Assembly: GCF_043641665.1 (NCBI RefSeq)
Contig: NC_092183.1
Coordinates: forward strand, 7,976,501-8,040,500
Length of the DNA stretch: 64,000 nt
Reading direction: 5' to 3'
Origin: Enoplosus armatus
Lineage: Eukaryota > Chordata > Actinopteri > Centrarchiformes > Enoplosidae
Part shown: positions 1 through 17,739 of the stretch, piece by piece
Position numbering within the stretch: position 1 is the stretch's first letter
Layout of the letters: every line of letters begins with the position of its first letter
Program-made: the position numbers and the translations under genes
The notes under the pieces: model-generated
What the model was told of the DNA's origin: nothing
Database searches by the model: none
The model's input: the letters and a program-made list of their open reading frames with translations, nothing else

Positions 1-364
1 TTGACGTTGAAGCCCTGTTGAAAAACTCATGAAAATGCAAAAATCTCTTTTGTTTAAAGCTTGACCGGTTTCTTCTTTTTCTAATACGTTTGCATTCACG
101 TAACTGCTGCACCAATTATTGTAGAAGATTGGCTCTGCCTGTTGAGTTCAACTTCATGAATACACTGTTGGTACATTCAAATCAGTCGTTTCTCTAACAA
201 CCTGCTCTCAGACCATGCTTCCTGTATTTTGTATTTTTTTTTTGTATTTTAAGTTAGTTTTCACTTACGTTTGACCTACAAATAAAAGACTTAATAGACC
301 TCTGACCTATTTAACTTTTGTCTGGCTGTTCAGTATTGACATAAATGTGTTCCACTTTCTCCAG
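1..364. other. Intron or upstream sequence of the gpat3-like gene
   Basis: No coding exon is visible. The stretch ends in a good acceptor (ttctccag) before the first recognised exon at 365. An AATAAA at about 281 is probably incidental, because the gene continues across it. Confidence 0.5.
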
Positions 365-2703
365 GATAACACTGGCCTGCATTGGCCTCACCTGGTTAGT
401 CATAGGAACATCTGCAGTCGGACTACTTCCAAATTGGCGGTGACTAAAGCTATAACCTTTCCAGTAATAGTCATATTCCATATCTATTTTTTTTGGTTCC
501 CTCCTCATTCGTTTTTCTTTGTTCATGTGTGTGTTTTTAGGGTGAAGTTCTGGCTCAGTGAATGGGTCCATGTGATGTGCTACAGGATCTGTGCTCGAGG
601 ACTCTCTGCCACCATCCGCTATCACAACAGGTAAGTGAACCTCCTCACTACTTTCTAACAAAGATCAGGAATATATTCTGATATTTACTTTACGTCTTCA
701 CCTCACAACAACAGAGAAAATAAACCCAAAAAAGGAGGAATCTGTGTCGCCAATCACACCACTCCTATCGACATTGTGATTCTCTGCAACGATGGATGCT
801 ACGCTATGGTACCGAAGCAACTTCTTTTACTTTAACATTTCCATACTGATAGGTAATTGTTTGTGCTAAATCATGACGTGCTGCCATGATTTCCTAAATG
901 TGTTTGTCAGGTGGGTCAGGTACATGGAGGTTTGATGGGAGTCATCCAGAGAGCCATGGTGAGGTCCTGTCCTCATGTCTGGTTTGAGAGAGCAGAGATG
1001 AAAGATCGCCACCTAGTGACCAAAAGGTCAGTTTTCCACTCCTCAACTTCAGCACATCTTTTCAGGCTTGTCTTTGCATGTTTTTCTTGCCTGTATTTTA
1101 TTTCTGTGGCTTCTCCAGTACTAAGAGTGGTTGGCATTTTCCTGGCGGTAAAGTCTTCCAGAGTTTCTGAATCTCTTATTATCCAAACAAGAACAGATAT
1201 GTTTTGGAAAGTTGCTACTGAACAGTGACTCATACAGTTTGGATTCCAGTATCTCATAATACCACATCTTCACCTCGACACTCTTTCCAGATGTTTGATG
1301 TATTGTCCCAAATGTGAAAAAAACTCTTCAAAGGTGCAATATGTCGATATTTATATAGTCAGGAAATGGTTTCCATTACTTCTTTGTGTTGCTTCCAGGT
1401 TGAAGGATCATGTGAACGACAAGACAAAGCTTTCCATATTAATATTTCCAGAGGGTAAGTGTGACCATGTAGAGAGATAGGGTTACTTTATCCACACCAG
1501 CTTTAGGTTTGTCTTATGTCATCAGAGATAAGACTCAGTGAGTGTTGTTGTTTTATCTCAGTGCCTGATGGGAGTCTGGCCACTGAGCGGTGACAAATGA
1601 GCAGCTATTTTATGTGGATTTGGACAGAGCTCACACAACTCTGTCCCCTTTAATCTCCTGATGTCTGGTTTCCACAGGAACCTGTGTCAACAACACATCT
1701 GTCATGATGTTTAAAAAGGGAAGTTTTGAAATTGGAGCAACAATATACCCAGTAGCCATTAAGGTACTTCAGTCCTGCCTGTCAATCAAACTTCAGTCAG
1801 ATTTGATGTATTCTGGCCTACTGGCTTACAGTTCAGTTCCTCACTGCACTTTCTATGTATTTTTGAACTTTTCTTAGTATGACCCAAAGTTTGGAGATGC
1901 TTTCTGGAACAGTTCCAAGTACAGCATGGTCAGTTACCTGCTGAGGATGATGACCAGCTGGGCCCTCGTCTGTAATGTCTGGTACCTGCCAGCCATGCAC
2001 CAACAGGTGTGTATGACATTTGTTGAAGCACATGAGCACATGCATGCATAAAGCCACGTGTACAGACCTCAGGTGCCACCCCCACCCTTCCATATATGTA
2101 CACGGATTAGGGGCAGACACACAGCAAGGTAGACTCAGTTTGTTTTGTATTCATAAATGGCAGGAGGGGGAAGATGCCGTCCAGTTTGCCAACAGAGTTA
2201 AGTCGGCCATCGCTCACCAGGGAGGGCTGGTAGATCTACAGTGGTAAGATTCAACCTCTTCACTTTCTTCCATTGATTGTTATTTAAAACTTGAGTTTAG
2301 TCCAGGTCAAGGCTGTGACTAAGAAACCAATTCATCGCGTTTTAACTTGTACCATTATATCACAACTGGTGGGTGAAAATCTTTGAATTCAACGTTTGAA
2401 TTCACCTAATGGGTTTTGTAAAGGTTTCCAAAAGAATTATGACATTTTTCAATTCACAGAGGAACATGCAAATCAGTAAATGAAGTCAAACATGAAAAAC
2501 ACCAAAAATAGTCCCTTTTTAGCTTGACGGTGATATTCACAGACATCAGACACCATGCTCAGTTTGTCCTGTCTCAACCTGGCTGCCTCTGCAGGGATGG
2601 AGGCCTGAAGAGAGCAAAGGTGAAGGAGTCATTTAAAGAACAGCAGCAGAAGCAGTACAGCAGCATGGTGGTGGGAGACGACAGCAGCAGCAACAGTGAC
2701 TGA
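365..2703 (+). CDS. gpat3: Glycerol-3-phosphate acyltransferase, GPAT3-like (5' end outside window)
   Basis: Nine phase-compatible exons: 365-439, 541-630, 715-808, 911-1026, 1399-1454, 1678-1763, 1878-2006, 2164-2243, 2595-2703 (stop TGA 2701). This ER-membrane enzyme family acylates glycerol-3-phosphate with acyl-CoA to make lysophosphatidate, the first step of triacylglycerol and phospholipid synthesis. The first visible exon encodes a hydrophobic segment (ITLACIGLTWLVIG). Acyltransferase motif I is NHTTPID, an intact HX4D catalytic motif where NHTSPID is usual. The substrate-binding motif is FPEGTCVNNTS, split by an intron. The C-terminus reads WDGGLKRAKVKESFKEQQQK and ends in an acidic/serine tail. 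NDGCYAM, EMKDRHLVTKRL and EGEDAVQFANRV look closer to GPAT3 than GPAT4 as I remember them, but the exon before NHTTPID (VHVMCYRIC) looks GPAT4-like, so the paralogue is less certain than the family. The N-terminal exons are not in the window. Confidence 0.88.
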
Positions 2704-3558
2704 GGTGCCCAACCAGTACGCTGAACAAATCCCTGCCGTGGAGAATATGCACTGGAAACAGGCCTCTCTCCTCTAGTATGTTCTCATTAGCTGGACCTGA
2801 CGGGGGGGATACTGCCAAGTAGACTTAAACACACTGTGAAACCTTAGGTACAGCTGAAAGGAAGAGAGTCTCAGTGATTCAAAAGTGCAATATTGAACTT
2901 TATGAGAAACACACAAACTGAAAAGGGGAATCTCTCTATTTTTACTGCTGCTGAAGATACTAAAGCTACTGTTGTGATTGAATGTCAATGCTGAGAAAAT
3001 GTTTTGAATGAAATGTGTGATTGCAGACGAGCTACTGGTTAGAAAAGCTGGATTCATGAATGTCTCTACTTTCAGTCAGTTGACTCATTCATGTGCTGTC
3101 CATTGTTTTTTTTAAATAAATTTTAGTTTAAAATTTCAATATCCATGATGTGATTATGCAATGGCAATAATAACCTGGAGGTAGCTGCACTGTTTTATAA
3201 CAAAACATGACATACTATTTAACACATGTACCAGATACAAAGAGACATTTAGATTTTGCAGTGCAACATAATTAACACTGAAAAGCACATATAACATAGT
3301 TTTCAGTTAAAACACAACCTGTTTGAACAAACCTTCGTATTGGATTAACACTGATATCTTAGTTTTTAGTTATTCAAAAAGGAAACTTCTTGCACGGTAT
3401 TTTTTGCTAACCTTTGACCCCTCACCCTTTTTTTCACAACACTTGCAAAGGTAAAGCATGGACACAAGAGACACAAGGGATTGGCACTTAAATAATACAT
3501 GATAAGGATTGAGTGTGAAAGCCCAGTTCATTCATTATCCACATGAGACGTGACGGCC
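2704..3558. other. 3' UTR of the gpat3-like gene and intergenic gap
   Basis: Sequence after the stop codon is AT-rich and non-coding. AATAAA at about 3114-3119 is the likely polyadenylation signal. From there to 3558 I see nothing recognisable; part may be 3' UTR of the tentative minus-strand CaaX gene. Confidence 0.5.
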
Positions 3559-4796
3559 TTAAAGGAGAACACACAGCAGAGACTTTTTGGATTTCTCTGC
3601 ACTGGATGGTTTTCCTGAGGTGTGTTCCTCACTGCTGCCATTTTCCTGTGAGTTCCCCTCTTTGGTCCCTTTAAGCAGATTAAAGAAGGATTAGTTTGAA
3701 GTTCCACTCACTGTAACTGTGAATGTTGACGCAATCCTTTTGTTTCAAGTTGTCAGCGTTCTCACCTTCATTCTCATGATCACTGGGGTCTGTGTCCTGC
3801 GTGCACTGTGTAAACACAAACGTCACTTAATCACATGAATGACAGTCGCGGTGTCACATTGTGTCTGACAGTCAGTTGTAAGCCTCTACTTGATGACAGT
3901 ACTTACCTGAAACTTATTCTTTCTCTGTTCCTGATATCTGCAAATATCAACAATGAAAAGACGTTTAGATGTGAGTGCCAAGAAACACTGAGTCTGATAT
4001 ATTTACAGTGATGTGTAGTGGACAACAGCCAGTGTGTCACAGCTTTCTTTGAAATGTGACTTCCTGTCTCTTCCTTTTAGTGAGCCAGCCAGGAGAAACT
4101 AATGGTATAGTGAAATATTTATGAGCCTGATTAGTGCTTCACATCTGTGTCTCCCTCTGCACAGTTCAGATGACAAACATGTTGCTGTTGATTCAGACCG
4201 GCAGTGTTTGAATTAAGCTGCTTTTATCTCTTAGTAATAAAAGCCAATAAAGCTGCTCCCTGCCAAATCTTCTCTGGGTTTTACCTCAATGAATACGCTG
4301 GTTTCTACATTCAGAGCAGTCCTGACTCTAACAATCAGTTAACTTATTTGTAGTCATTATTTAATCAGTTGCTGGAAAAACTGCAGAATGAGTGTGTCTC
4401 CATGATAACATCAGCCTGCTGGCTGAACTTTTGAATTATTTGTGAATATGGGAACAATTTTCTATTAACTTTAGTAAAATGCTGTATTTCCTGCATTTAC
4501 ATCCCTATAATGTGCTTTGAATGTGAAAACAATTCTCTGTCCTGTGTACTGAAAAGTCACAGCAATGTGATAAGTGTTACTTATCCAATGTCATTGATAA
4601 TTGATGCAAAATACTGCAAAAATTTGAAAGGTGCACTCATTACATTTCACCCACCGCTGCAGATAGGAGTCACAGTTCCTGTTGGCAGGTTTGGTCTTCC
4701 TCTTCAGTCCATCTGGTGTCCATGTTGTGCTTGTATCTACTCCTACACCCACCCTGCCTGCAGCTCCAGATGCAATAGGCATCTCCGCCAGTAGGA
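3559..4796 (-). CDS. Tentative small CaaX-box protein, unrecognised (5' end undefined)
   Basis: Four minus-strand exons join without a stop and with matching phases: 4655-4796 (starts with 2 nt, ends with 2 nt), 3907-3937, 3766-3805 and 3559-3668 (stop TAA 3559-3561). Each junction has GT-AG sites. The product is hydrophilic and charged, and ends SAEKSKKSLLCVLL. A terminal Cys-Val-Leu-Leu after a Lys-rich stretch is a classical CaaX signal; the final Leu favours geranylgeranylation, and the basic residues suggest a polybasic membrane-targeting patch. I do not recognise the family. The start is unclear: an ATG lies within the first exon (4780-4782), and open sequence at 4881-5061 could join through a GC-AG donor. 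It lies head-to-tail with myl7. Alternative: chance open frames with plausible splice sites, since the exons are short. Confidence 0.4.
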
Positions 4797-5530
4797 CTAC
4801 AGATTTCAGAAATCCAAAATAAACTCAAAGTCATTTGGATGCAACTCTGCTGTTGCAAATGTGCTGAAAGTGGAGCTTGCCTTGCAGAGTTTTCCCACAC
4901 TCCTTGTCCTCGTGTTGTTGATGGCTGGCTGTTTGCTGTGTGAGCAGGAAAATGCAGCCGTGGAGTTTATGGAGGTGTTTGTTGTTGTATCCATGGCAAC
5001 AGTGTCCAGAAAGAATGGAAGAGCAGTGAGGCCTCTGAGAATGTGATGGAAGCACTGACATCTTTACTTCACTCTACAGTAAAATATTTAGAAACAGTCC
5101 TATATGCCTTTACAAGCTCAGCAAGTCTGTGGAAAATCTTTTACTTTACCAATCAAGAAAAACAGCCTTTGTCTCAGTTAGTTGTCTTAGAGTTTATCCA
5201 CGTGGTCTTGAAAGGGTTTCATCATGGTCGTCTCAATATACAGAGGAACAAAAATTACAAAAAGACCTATGAAGAAAATTCATAAGCTGAAGCGAAAATT
5301 TTGAAATCACCCAGTGAGTCTTTGTGTAATTTTCCTTTACTTTTAATGTCATTTTGTAAACTGTGGATATGATTCTGACTCAAGTTACATATCCCTTGAT
5401 GAGTTGAGTTAAACTTAATTCATTCTTGAAATAATCAATGTGTGATTAATTTTTTTATTTCACAGCCATGGTAAGGAGGAACAAAATGAGCATTTGTAAT
5501 CAACAAAGCAGCTTTTCAGGCACCCAACAC
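4797..5530. other. Gap between the tentative CaaX gene and myl7
   Basis: Open but unrecognised frames exist on both strands at 4860-5060 (see the CaaX gene and rejected items). From 5062 to 5530 the sequence is AT-rich with no recognisable feature until the myl7 polyadenylation signal. Confidence 0.4.
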
Positions 5531-5536
5531 TTTATT
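5531..5536 (-). terminator. myl7: Polyadenylation signal of myl7
   Basis: AATAAA on the minus strand (tttatt on plus), about 200 bp beyond the myl7 stop codon. It is a eukaryotic poly(A) signal, listed here as the nearest type. Confidence 0.6.
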
Positions 5537-5735
5537 GTCAAAATCACAAACAAATGAGCCATTTTTAATACCAACAGAACTGCAGCATTTCTAAGCGTTA
5601 AACAGTTGAGGTTGAATGTATCAGAAATTCCAACATTATTCCATCAGTTTGAATGATAACCAGCCAGTGTTTTATAACAGTTATCAGCATGTGTAGATGA
5701 CCTGTATGAGCTGACTGCTCGGACTGCAGTCCTTG

Positions 5736-6353
5736 TTAGGATTCTTCCTTCTCGTCTCCATGCGTGATGGTGTAGCAGAGTGACTTGTAGTCGATGTTAC
5801 CAGTAGGGTCAATGGGAGCGAGAGCGAAGGCCTGATCCACCTACAGGTTTATGAAGTGACAATTTGTGAAAATTATCTTAAAGAATAGTTTGAGAGTCAC
5901 TATAAAAACAAAAAAACACAAACCTCCTCTGCTGTGAATTTATCCGCCTGGTTCATCAATAATCGTTTGAACCTGGATAAACAAAAAGGAGTGTAAAAGG
6001 AGGGGATAAATAAGAGATTGTAATATTATGGCAAATGTAGAAAATATAAATAACATGAAAGCTAATTAAGAAAATTGATCTTACTCATCCTTATTAACAA
6101 AGCCCGTCCCATTGGGGTCAAAAAGTTTGAAAGCAGCAAGTATGGTGTCTTCAGGATCGGTACCTGGAGGAAAACAAAGCATTGTTGAGCATCTTCTGAA
6201 AGTTCATCAAAGAAACATTCAATGACATCAGTGAAAAGCTCTCACCGTTGAGTTTCTCCCCAAAAAGAGTCAGGAACACTGTGAAGTTGATGGGACCCTT
6301 CCCCTCATTCAACATCTCATCCAGCTCCTCATCTTTGACATTAACCTTCCCTG

Positions 6354-6392
<39 letters not shown>

Positions 6393-7558
6393 AAACCAAT
6401 TTAACTAAATATATAACATGCAAAAAGCAGGTTACATCAGTAGATCCTACACTTTTTAATTTTTAGGTACAAGTTAATAGATCAAAAAGGTAAAGGGTTA
6501 AAGGTAAAGCAAATACCCAGCTGTCCATAGGTCTCCCTCAGGTCCTGTTTTTTGATAACACCATCTCTGTCTTGGTCAATGCAGCCAAAAGCCTGTAGGA
6601 TAAAGCACAAAAATAATAAAATATGAAAATATAAAATTCACAAGTGCAGGCTGGCTGATTATCATTCATTCAAATGATAAAATATTTCACCATGCACATG
6701 TCTTCTCAATGACAAGGTTCACAAGAGGTGAATTTAGTCATGCAAAGGATTATTAGTGAATAGTAAATGTAAAATTAGCTCTTTACAATCAGTGCTTCAG
6801 AATTCTATTTAGTGCATCTCAAGTTCTACATTACTCATTATTGTTGAAAATTAAAGGAAATAATTGCTGCATTGATCTTTTATAGGATTTGTTGTAGCCA
6901 TAATTGTGGCAGATGGAATACTGATGCTTTTTTCTGAATAATCATAAATTAGCTTAAAAATGTGAAACATTTATTCTATTTTCATTGTTTTTGGTTGAAA
7001 TGAACAAAATGTGCGTTGTGCAAAAAGGAATATATATACATTCTTATACATAATTAATCTCTCTTGCTTGAAATAAAATGGTTTGCAATGAGGATATACT
7101 TCATCCATATGGTGTGTTTATACGGCCACTTCAATCATTCCGATAGACATTAAGTTAACTAAAGAGCTAAAGAAGGTGCTTTCTCTTCCCTTGCAAGAAA
7201 GGTTTTAAAGGGAGCGGAGTCATGACTGGGCAAGACACAGCACTGTACCTCTTTGAATTCCTGTATCTGGGACTGCTCGAACATGGAGAAGACATTAGAG
7301 CAAGACTTCTGCCCTCCCCTCTGTCTCTTATTGGAGGCCTTCTTACTTGCCTGAGAAGATTAACACAGTTTACACACTGATATTCATCATGTTTTGTGGA
7401 CTGCAGAGTGTCTGCATGTGAATCAGAAGTATACAAAACACACTGCTTTCATTTTGCTTTTTCAATAGCAAAATTATGCTTTTAAATACATGATAACCCA
7501 AATACAACACAATAATAATAATAATTAGGAAGACTGCAAACGCTGACTGACTTACCAT
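5736..7558 (-). CDS. myl7: Myosin regulatory light chain 7 (cardiac/atrial)
   Basis: Seven coding exons: 7556-7558 (ATG only), 7249-7350, 6517-6592, 6246-6350, 6085-6163, 5924-5972, 5736-5840. All phases match and give 172 residues, the family length. The protein is the regulatory light chain that binds the myosin heavy-chain neck in cardiomyocyte thick filaments. An N-terminal basic stretch precedes the phosphorylatable-serine region ([12 protein letters not shown]). EF-hand 1 carries [12 protein letters not shown], an intact DxDxDG metal loop; later EF-hands are degenerate, as in the family. [20 protein letters not shown] and the C-terminal EKEES are typical of MYL7/cmlc2 rather than MYL2. 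The neighbour gck supports the paralogue. A CA repeat directly abuts the acceptor at 6350. Confidence 0.95.
6355..6391. repeat. (CA)n microsatellite next to a myl7 acceptor
   Basis: The run begins 4-5 bp from the exon edge at 6350; on the minus strand it is (TG)n leading into taccag. Confidence 0.95.
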
Positions 7559-7604
7559 GTCTGAGTGATCGTACGTGGACTCCCAGCCGAGGTGTGATGC
7601 TGGG

Positions 7605-7655
7605 GTGGGTTTTATGTATGGCCCATCTTATCTTCTACCCTCCTATAATAGCCTG
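7605..7655 (-). promoter_or_regulatory. myl7: myl7 proximal promoter elements
   Basis: Read on the minus strand upstream of the ATG-only first exon: a TATA-like CATACATAAA (7611-7620), a GATA-factor site AGATAAG (7627-7633) and a CArG/MEF2-like CTATTATAGG (7642-7651, one mismatch to CC(A/T)6GG). GATA4, SRF and MEF2 are established cardiac regulators, so the cluster fits a compact heart promoter. The assignment to transcription start is inferred. Confidence 0.5.
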
Positions 7656-8420
7656 TGGTGGGCAGCACAGTCCCTTACATGGCCACGGCTGCTCTCTGTG
7701 TGCCACTAAGGGAACCTGATAAGAAGTGAAGCAGCCAGGATTCCTCTGGGCTGGAAAACAGAGATATGAAGAGACAGGGGAAAGTGGCGTCTGACGTTTG
7801 ACACTCAAATCACCAAAGAAATGTACTCTTCAGAGGTCAAATCAAGCTCTAAACAGAACTGAAATGTATGTTTTATGTGCACTATTATCTAGACTTCAGT
7901 AACAACATTACATGATGCTACACAGCAAACCTTAAGCCTGATTTCCTACAAATATAATAATTTTCCTGTTACTCCACTAAATGAGTGTTGAAGATATGTT
8001 ATGGTTGTTGTGCCATGGACCAAATTCACATCCTGCACACTGAATCCATAATTCCCAGCAGCACCTCTGGTGTCATTACATGAGATCATTTACCCCAATA
8101 ATGACCAGTATGGATATGGATTATATTTGTATGAACAGATTGATTTATAAATAGTTGTTCTGGATTAATTATCTGTGTTATTGTCATAAATAAATAAATA
8201 ATGTAATGAAAGAACATAATCTAATTGTTGCATTTACAGGAAAGAAGGTATTATATTCATGTTTGGTAGTTTTTCCTTCATTCATGTAACATTAATAGGA
8301 CTATTACACCTATAACTTAGTTTTGACATTGTGTTAAAGGTGTATTATATGACTTGCCAGTCATTACATTAGTATTGGCCATTAAAAAAAACAATACATT
8401 TAAAGTACAATACTTTAATT
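7656..8420. other. myl7-gck intergenic region
   Basis: AT-rich, no coding potential or repeat family recognised. The right end probably overlaps the gck 3' UTR. Confidence 0.5.
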
Positions 8421-8424
8421 AAGC

Positions 8425-8435
8425 AATTTTATTTA
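8425..8435 (-). terminator. gck: Probable polyadenylation signal of gck
   Basis: The plus-strand string ttttattt contains AATAAA on the minus strand, about 520 bp beyond the gck stop codon. No nearer clear signal was picked as better. Confidence 0.35.
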
Positions 8436-8956
8436 CAGATAAGCTTATTCACATCCAAAGCACATTCCATCCTACTGGCTAACACATAAGGTTGTAAACA
8501 TAAAACTTAAATATACAATACCAAAGAAGTATTTCATTGCTCACAAACAGGAATTACTACACAACAAAGCAATGAATTTGATTTAGTCGTAGTTTACAGC
8601 AGAATTTACAAAAGAATCCTTGTTTTGTACATCAACCAGTTATAATGCACTATCATCAGGAATACATCAGCCATGTTATAAATGTTCCAGTCCGTCACAG
8701 TAAACCAATTCTTAAAGTTCAGAAGTATTGAAATTGCTACAGGTTTGTCTAACACTACCAAATACAAGTTGTTTGCTGCTTTCTTTTCTGTGCATCTTCC
8801 AGCAGTGAGTATCCACTTTGCTGACACACATCCTTCAGAGCCTGAAAAAGGCCAGAGCTGCCGACTGTGGATAACATGTCATCAGTGTTCTCAGATCAGA
8901 GTCCAGGCTTGCGTCCCCGCTGTCCTGCCGGGAGACAGCTCAGTGCTCAGCTCCCT

Positions 8957-14311
<5,355 letters not shown>

Positions 14312-14432
14312 CTTCAACGGGTTTAACTAAATGAGCCTCGGTGTGTGTTTCCAGGTGTGTGGTGAGTGTGTGTCCACCCTGTGTGTGTGCAGAGTCAGTG
14401 AAGTGTGAGTACCAGTGAATGAGAAGCTCAGC

Positions 14433-14443
14433 TGTTTTTATGC
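14433..14443 (-). promoter_or_regulatory. gck: TATA-like element upstream of gck exon 1
   Basis: CATAAAAA on the minus strand about 125 bp upstream of the start codon; position and composition fit a TATA box for the short 5' UTR. No HNF or SREBP site was established. Confidence 0.35.
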
Positions 14444-15892
14444 TCAGGTGAAGTGGGCTGGCCACACCAGACGCAAATGCCCACCCCTTCCCGATCTCAC
14501 CCCATCTGGCGATCAGGGTTCAAACACACACACACACACACACTTACACTCATACACAAGTACAGCTTCAGTACATAAACCCCCCCAAAAAAATATGTGA
14601 CCTAATTCTTACAAAGTAAGAATTAAGCTTAATGGACAAATTCAAACATATCATTGATTGGCTGAGCATTTTGATGTATATTCATATATCTAATCTATGA
14701 CTTGTTTCCACATTAGGCTCTATCAAGACTGAATATGCAATTATTTTATTCTTTTGCTGAAAAGAAAATTCTCAAATGACTATAGAAACATTAATAACTA
14801 AGAGAGACACTGACTTGTTTATTACATCAACTACTTATTGACAATAAATGACATTCTGAACTATAGGTTTTATGAATCCTACGTTATCATGATGACATTT
14901 GAAATGGTTTTACAAATGTTGATAATTAAACTTACCACAAAATATTATAATTTTGATCTTGTGATATATATATCCACCTTAGGTTTGTTTGTCTGTAATT
15001 CAGTTTAATGGCTGTTGCCATTGCCAGGACAACTCTTTAGAGTTAAGATACATTTGGTAAATTATTCTTTGCTTTCATGTGGCAAGCTGACCTAGGGCTG
15101 ACCAACTGATATTGTACAACATGACAAATCAAATTAATTTGAACATGAACCCTGTGATCTGAGCTCATCATCATGCAATACCACATGGTTGTTCAATGAG
15201 GGAACTTCAGAGGCCTGAGAGAGTTACGCATATGTTTGTAAAATTAGAAACATGTCTAAAATTAGCAACAGAGAGGGATGAACGACCTCTAAAACCAACA
15301 ATAGTAACCTGCAGGTGAAGGCTTCCTATGCTTATCAGCTCCTCTAGTTTACCTGAGGTCAGAGCTTTTCTTAGCTCTGACTCTGGCTGTGAGGTAACTG
15401 TGACCCTCTCCCCCAGTGACCTGACCGTAGGATTTCTAAGTAAACCCAAATAGTGACACTGACCTAAAGACACATACATATATACAACATGCCCCTTTCT
15501 TTATCCTTTATCATTTATCCTTAAATGTCTCCTTAAGTAGTTTTAAGTTTGGGGGAAAAAAAGAAAATTCTAGTATCTGCTAGTTATTTCATCGAATCAC
15601 TCTGCAGCCATGGGCCAACTCTATAGCACCAGGTCTCTAGAAGTCAACACCGACTTACTGTTCTTACAAACTCAATAACTTGTATGCTTGTTTACTTACC
15701 TTTTTACCTGTTTACATGCACATGCAGTTTAAGATTTTACTTAGATACTTAATTGTAGTTAGACTGCTTTACCCACAAATATTTAATCCCTTATTTTGCA
15801 GTTTTTTTAATGGATACATATTCACATTTTTTGGTTACTATTTACCTAGTTGCATATGCTGACTTAGTTATATAAAGTATAGACTTACTGCT

Positions 15893-15939
<47 letters not shown>
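15893..15939. repeat. (GATA)n microsatellite
   Basis: About 47 bp of uninterrupted GATA units. Confidence 0.95.
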
Positions 15940-17739
15940 TTTGATTAGTTAATTTACATCCCTGCAATATCTTTCAAACATTTGCAAACATTCAGTTTTC
16001 GTGACACAGTAGATCGTAGGGGTAAAAAGAGGCCCCACAACCATCATAAGCCATATGTCATCAGTAAAATACAACCTTGACTTTCTTCACCTTATCCATC
16101 GTATCACGACGAGGATTAAATCCTACGTGTCCTGCCGACCATCAGTGCCCTGCAATGGAAGTTCACTCGTTCTTCCCGGGAGGTTTTGGAGATTCCCAAG
16201 TTTCTGCTGTTATTGTGTTTTATCTCGGCGTCCGTGCATGAAGCGTAAGAAAATGTTATCCTTTTATGAGGAGCCGCCCAACCGCTGCTATACTCCCAAT
16301 ACGTTTGATCTACATAATGTTCAGCAGCAAGTCTCAAACACATTTACATATCTGCAGTATTTTCAAGGCCTAACTGGTAAACAGTGAAATTAAATCTTTA
16401 GGAAAGCAGATATTTTAGGGGGAAAACACTACGGGTTCATCTTCATTCCTGAGGATATATCATGTAAAAACCTGTGGATATGTCTTCATTCTTGCAGTTA
16501 ACAAGTCCAGTTAATATCCGCACCGGCGCACTGGATGTCCCATCAGCTCCAACCATCAAACAAGAAAAATAGATTAAAACACTGAATTTTCAATCCAACC
16601 CTCCATTTAAATGATGGACCATTACATTTCACAGCCAAAAGTTTTAGAAAAAAATATTAAGCAAACCTCCCGTTGGTAGCTGGCCTTCTTACTGACCACG
16701 TTACTTAGTATCTTAACGCAACCAAAAGTAGTTCCAGGAAGGTAAAATCATTTCTTCCCCTGGTGCAGCTGACCGGTCAACAGATGCACCTAAAGGCTTA
16801 GCGGTTTCCATGCCAAAACAATTTCAATGTGTTGCCTTGGAAATGAATTACGGACACACTTCTGCCTTGGAAAACACTTACCACTGAGTTAAGTGGCCAA
16901 GGGGAAAATTGTTAAATGGAGCAAGATCACCAGAGAAAACACCAATTGAGGGTGCCATGTTTTTGGTAGACAAAAAACTCGGCAGACTCACAAGGTGTTT
17001 AAAGCTTTTAGACTCATTTTTATTATTTGTATTATTATAACAATTATTATTAGATAATTTTCTTACTTGATTTAAAATGCTACAAAATTACACAAGAAAA
17101 GAGTCAAACATTTTTTATTCAATTTTTGAGAAATTCAATTAGGGTGGCATCATTATCATCATCATATCTATGTAAATATAGTCATTATTACCAAGATCCT
17201 AAACGTATTGAAAAGCTTGTATTGTTTGGCTTTACACCAACAGGTGCTGAGTAGAAGATAATGATCATCCTTGAGGAAGTTCTTTTATTTTGTAAACAGC
17301 ATATAGAACCAGGGCTTTTATCCGCTACAAGACATGTTGCCTTCTGAAATCTAAAACATTAAAAACCTCCCTGAAAAAGGTCGTTTTTCATACCCAGTCT
17401 TGTTTTTTCCAAAGTAATTAATGTACATAGATTGTCTCCCAGGCAGTGGATGAGAACGGAGTGAATTAATTCTATGTTTTGTTATCAACATCATACGCTG
17501 CATGCCTTATATTTATGTAAGGTCTATGACGACCAATATGGAAGGAATACAGGATACAGAATAAAGCTCTGCTTTTCAGGAAAAAAAACTACACGTTTTC
17601 ATTATGAGTTCTCGCTGCAGCCTACAGTTAAAACATTGTTTTTATTTTATCGTATGTTTGAGTTAAAACAGTTAATATTATCCGTCTCAAGTTGAATATT
17701 ATTTAGAAGTGCGGAATCCCCCACTGATTAGACTAGCAT

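Noticed and set aside
4861..5046. Plus-strand 61-codon frame with a signal-peptide-like start (FPTLLVLVLLMAGCLLC)
   Set aside because: No in-phase downstream exon and no known domain; a few residues (VEFMEVF) recall VEGF but the cystine-knot core is absent, and the opposite strand is open as well.
16055..16387. 110-codon plus-strand frame in the gck-ykt6 gap
   Set aside because: No recognisable motif, no splice partners and no promoter; likely chance or an old repeat.
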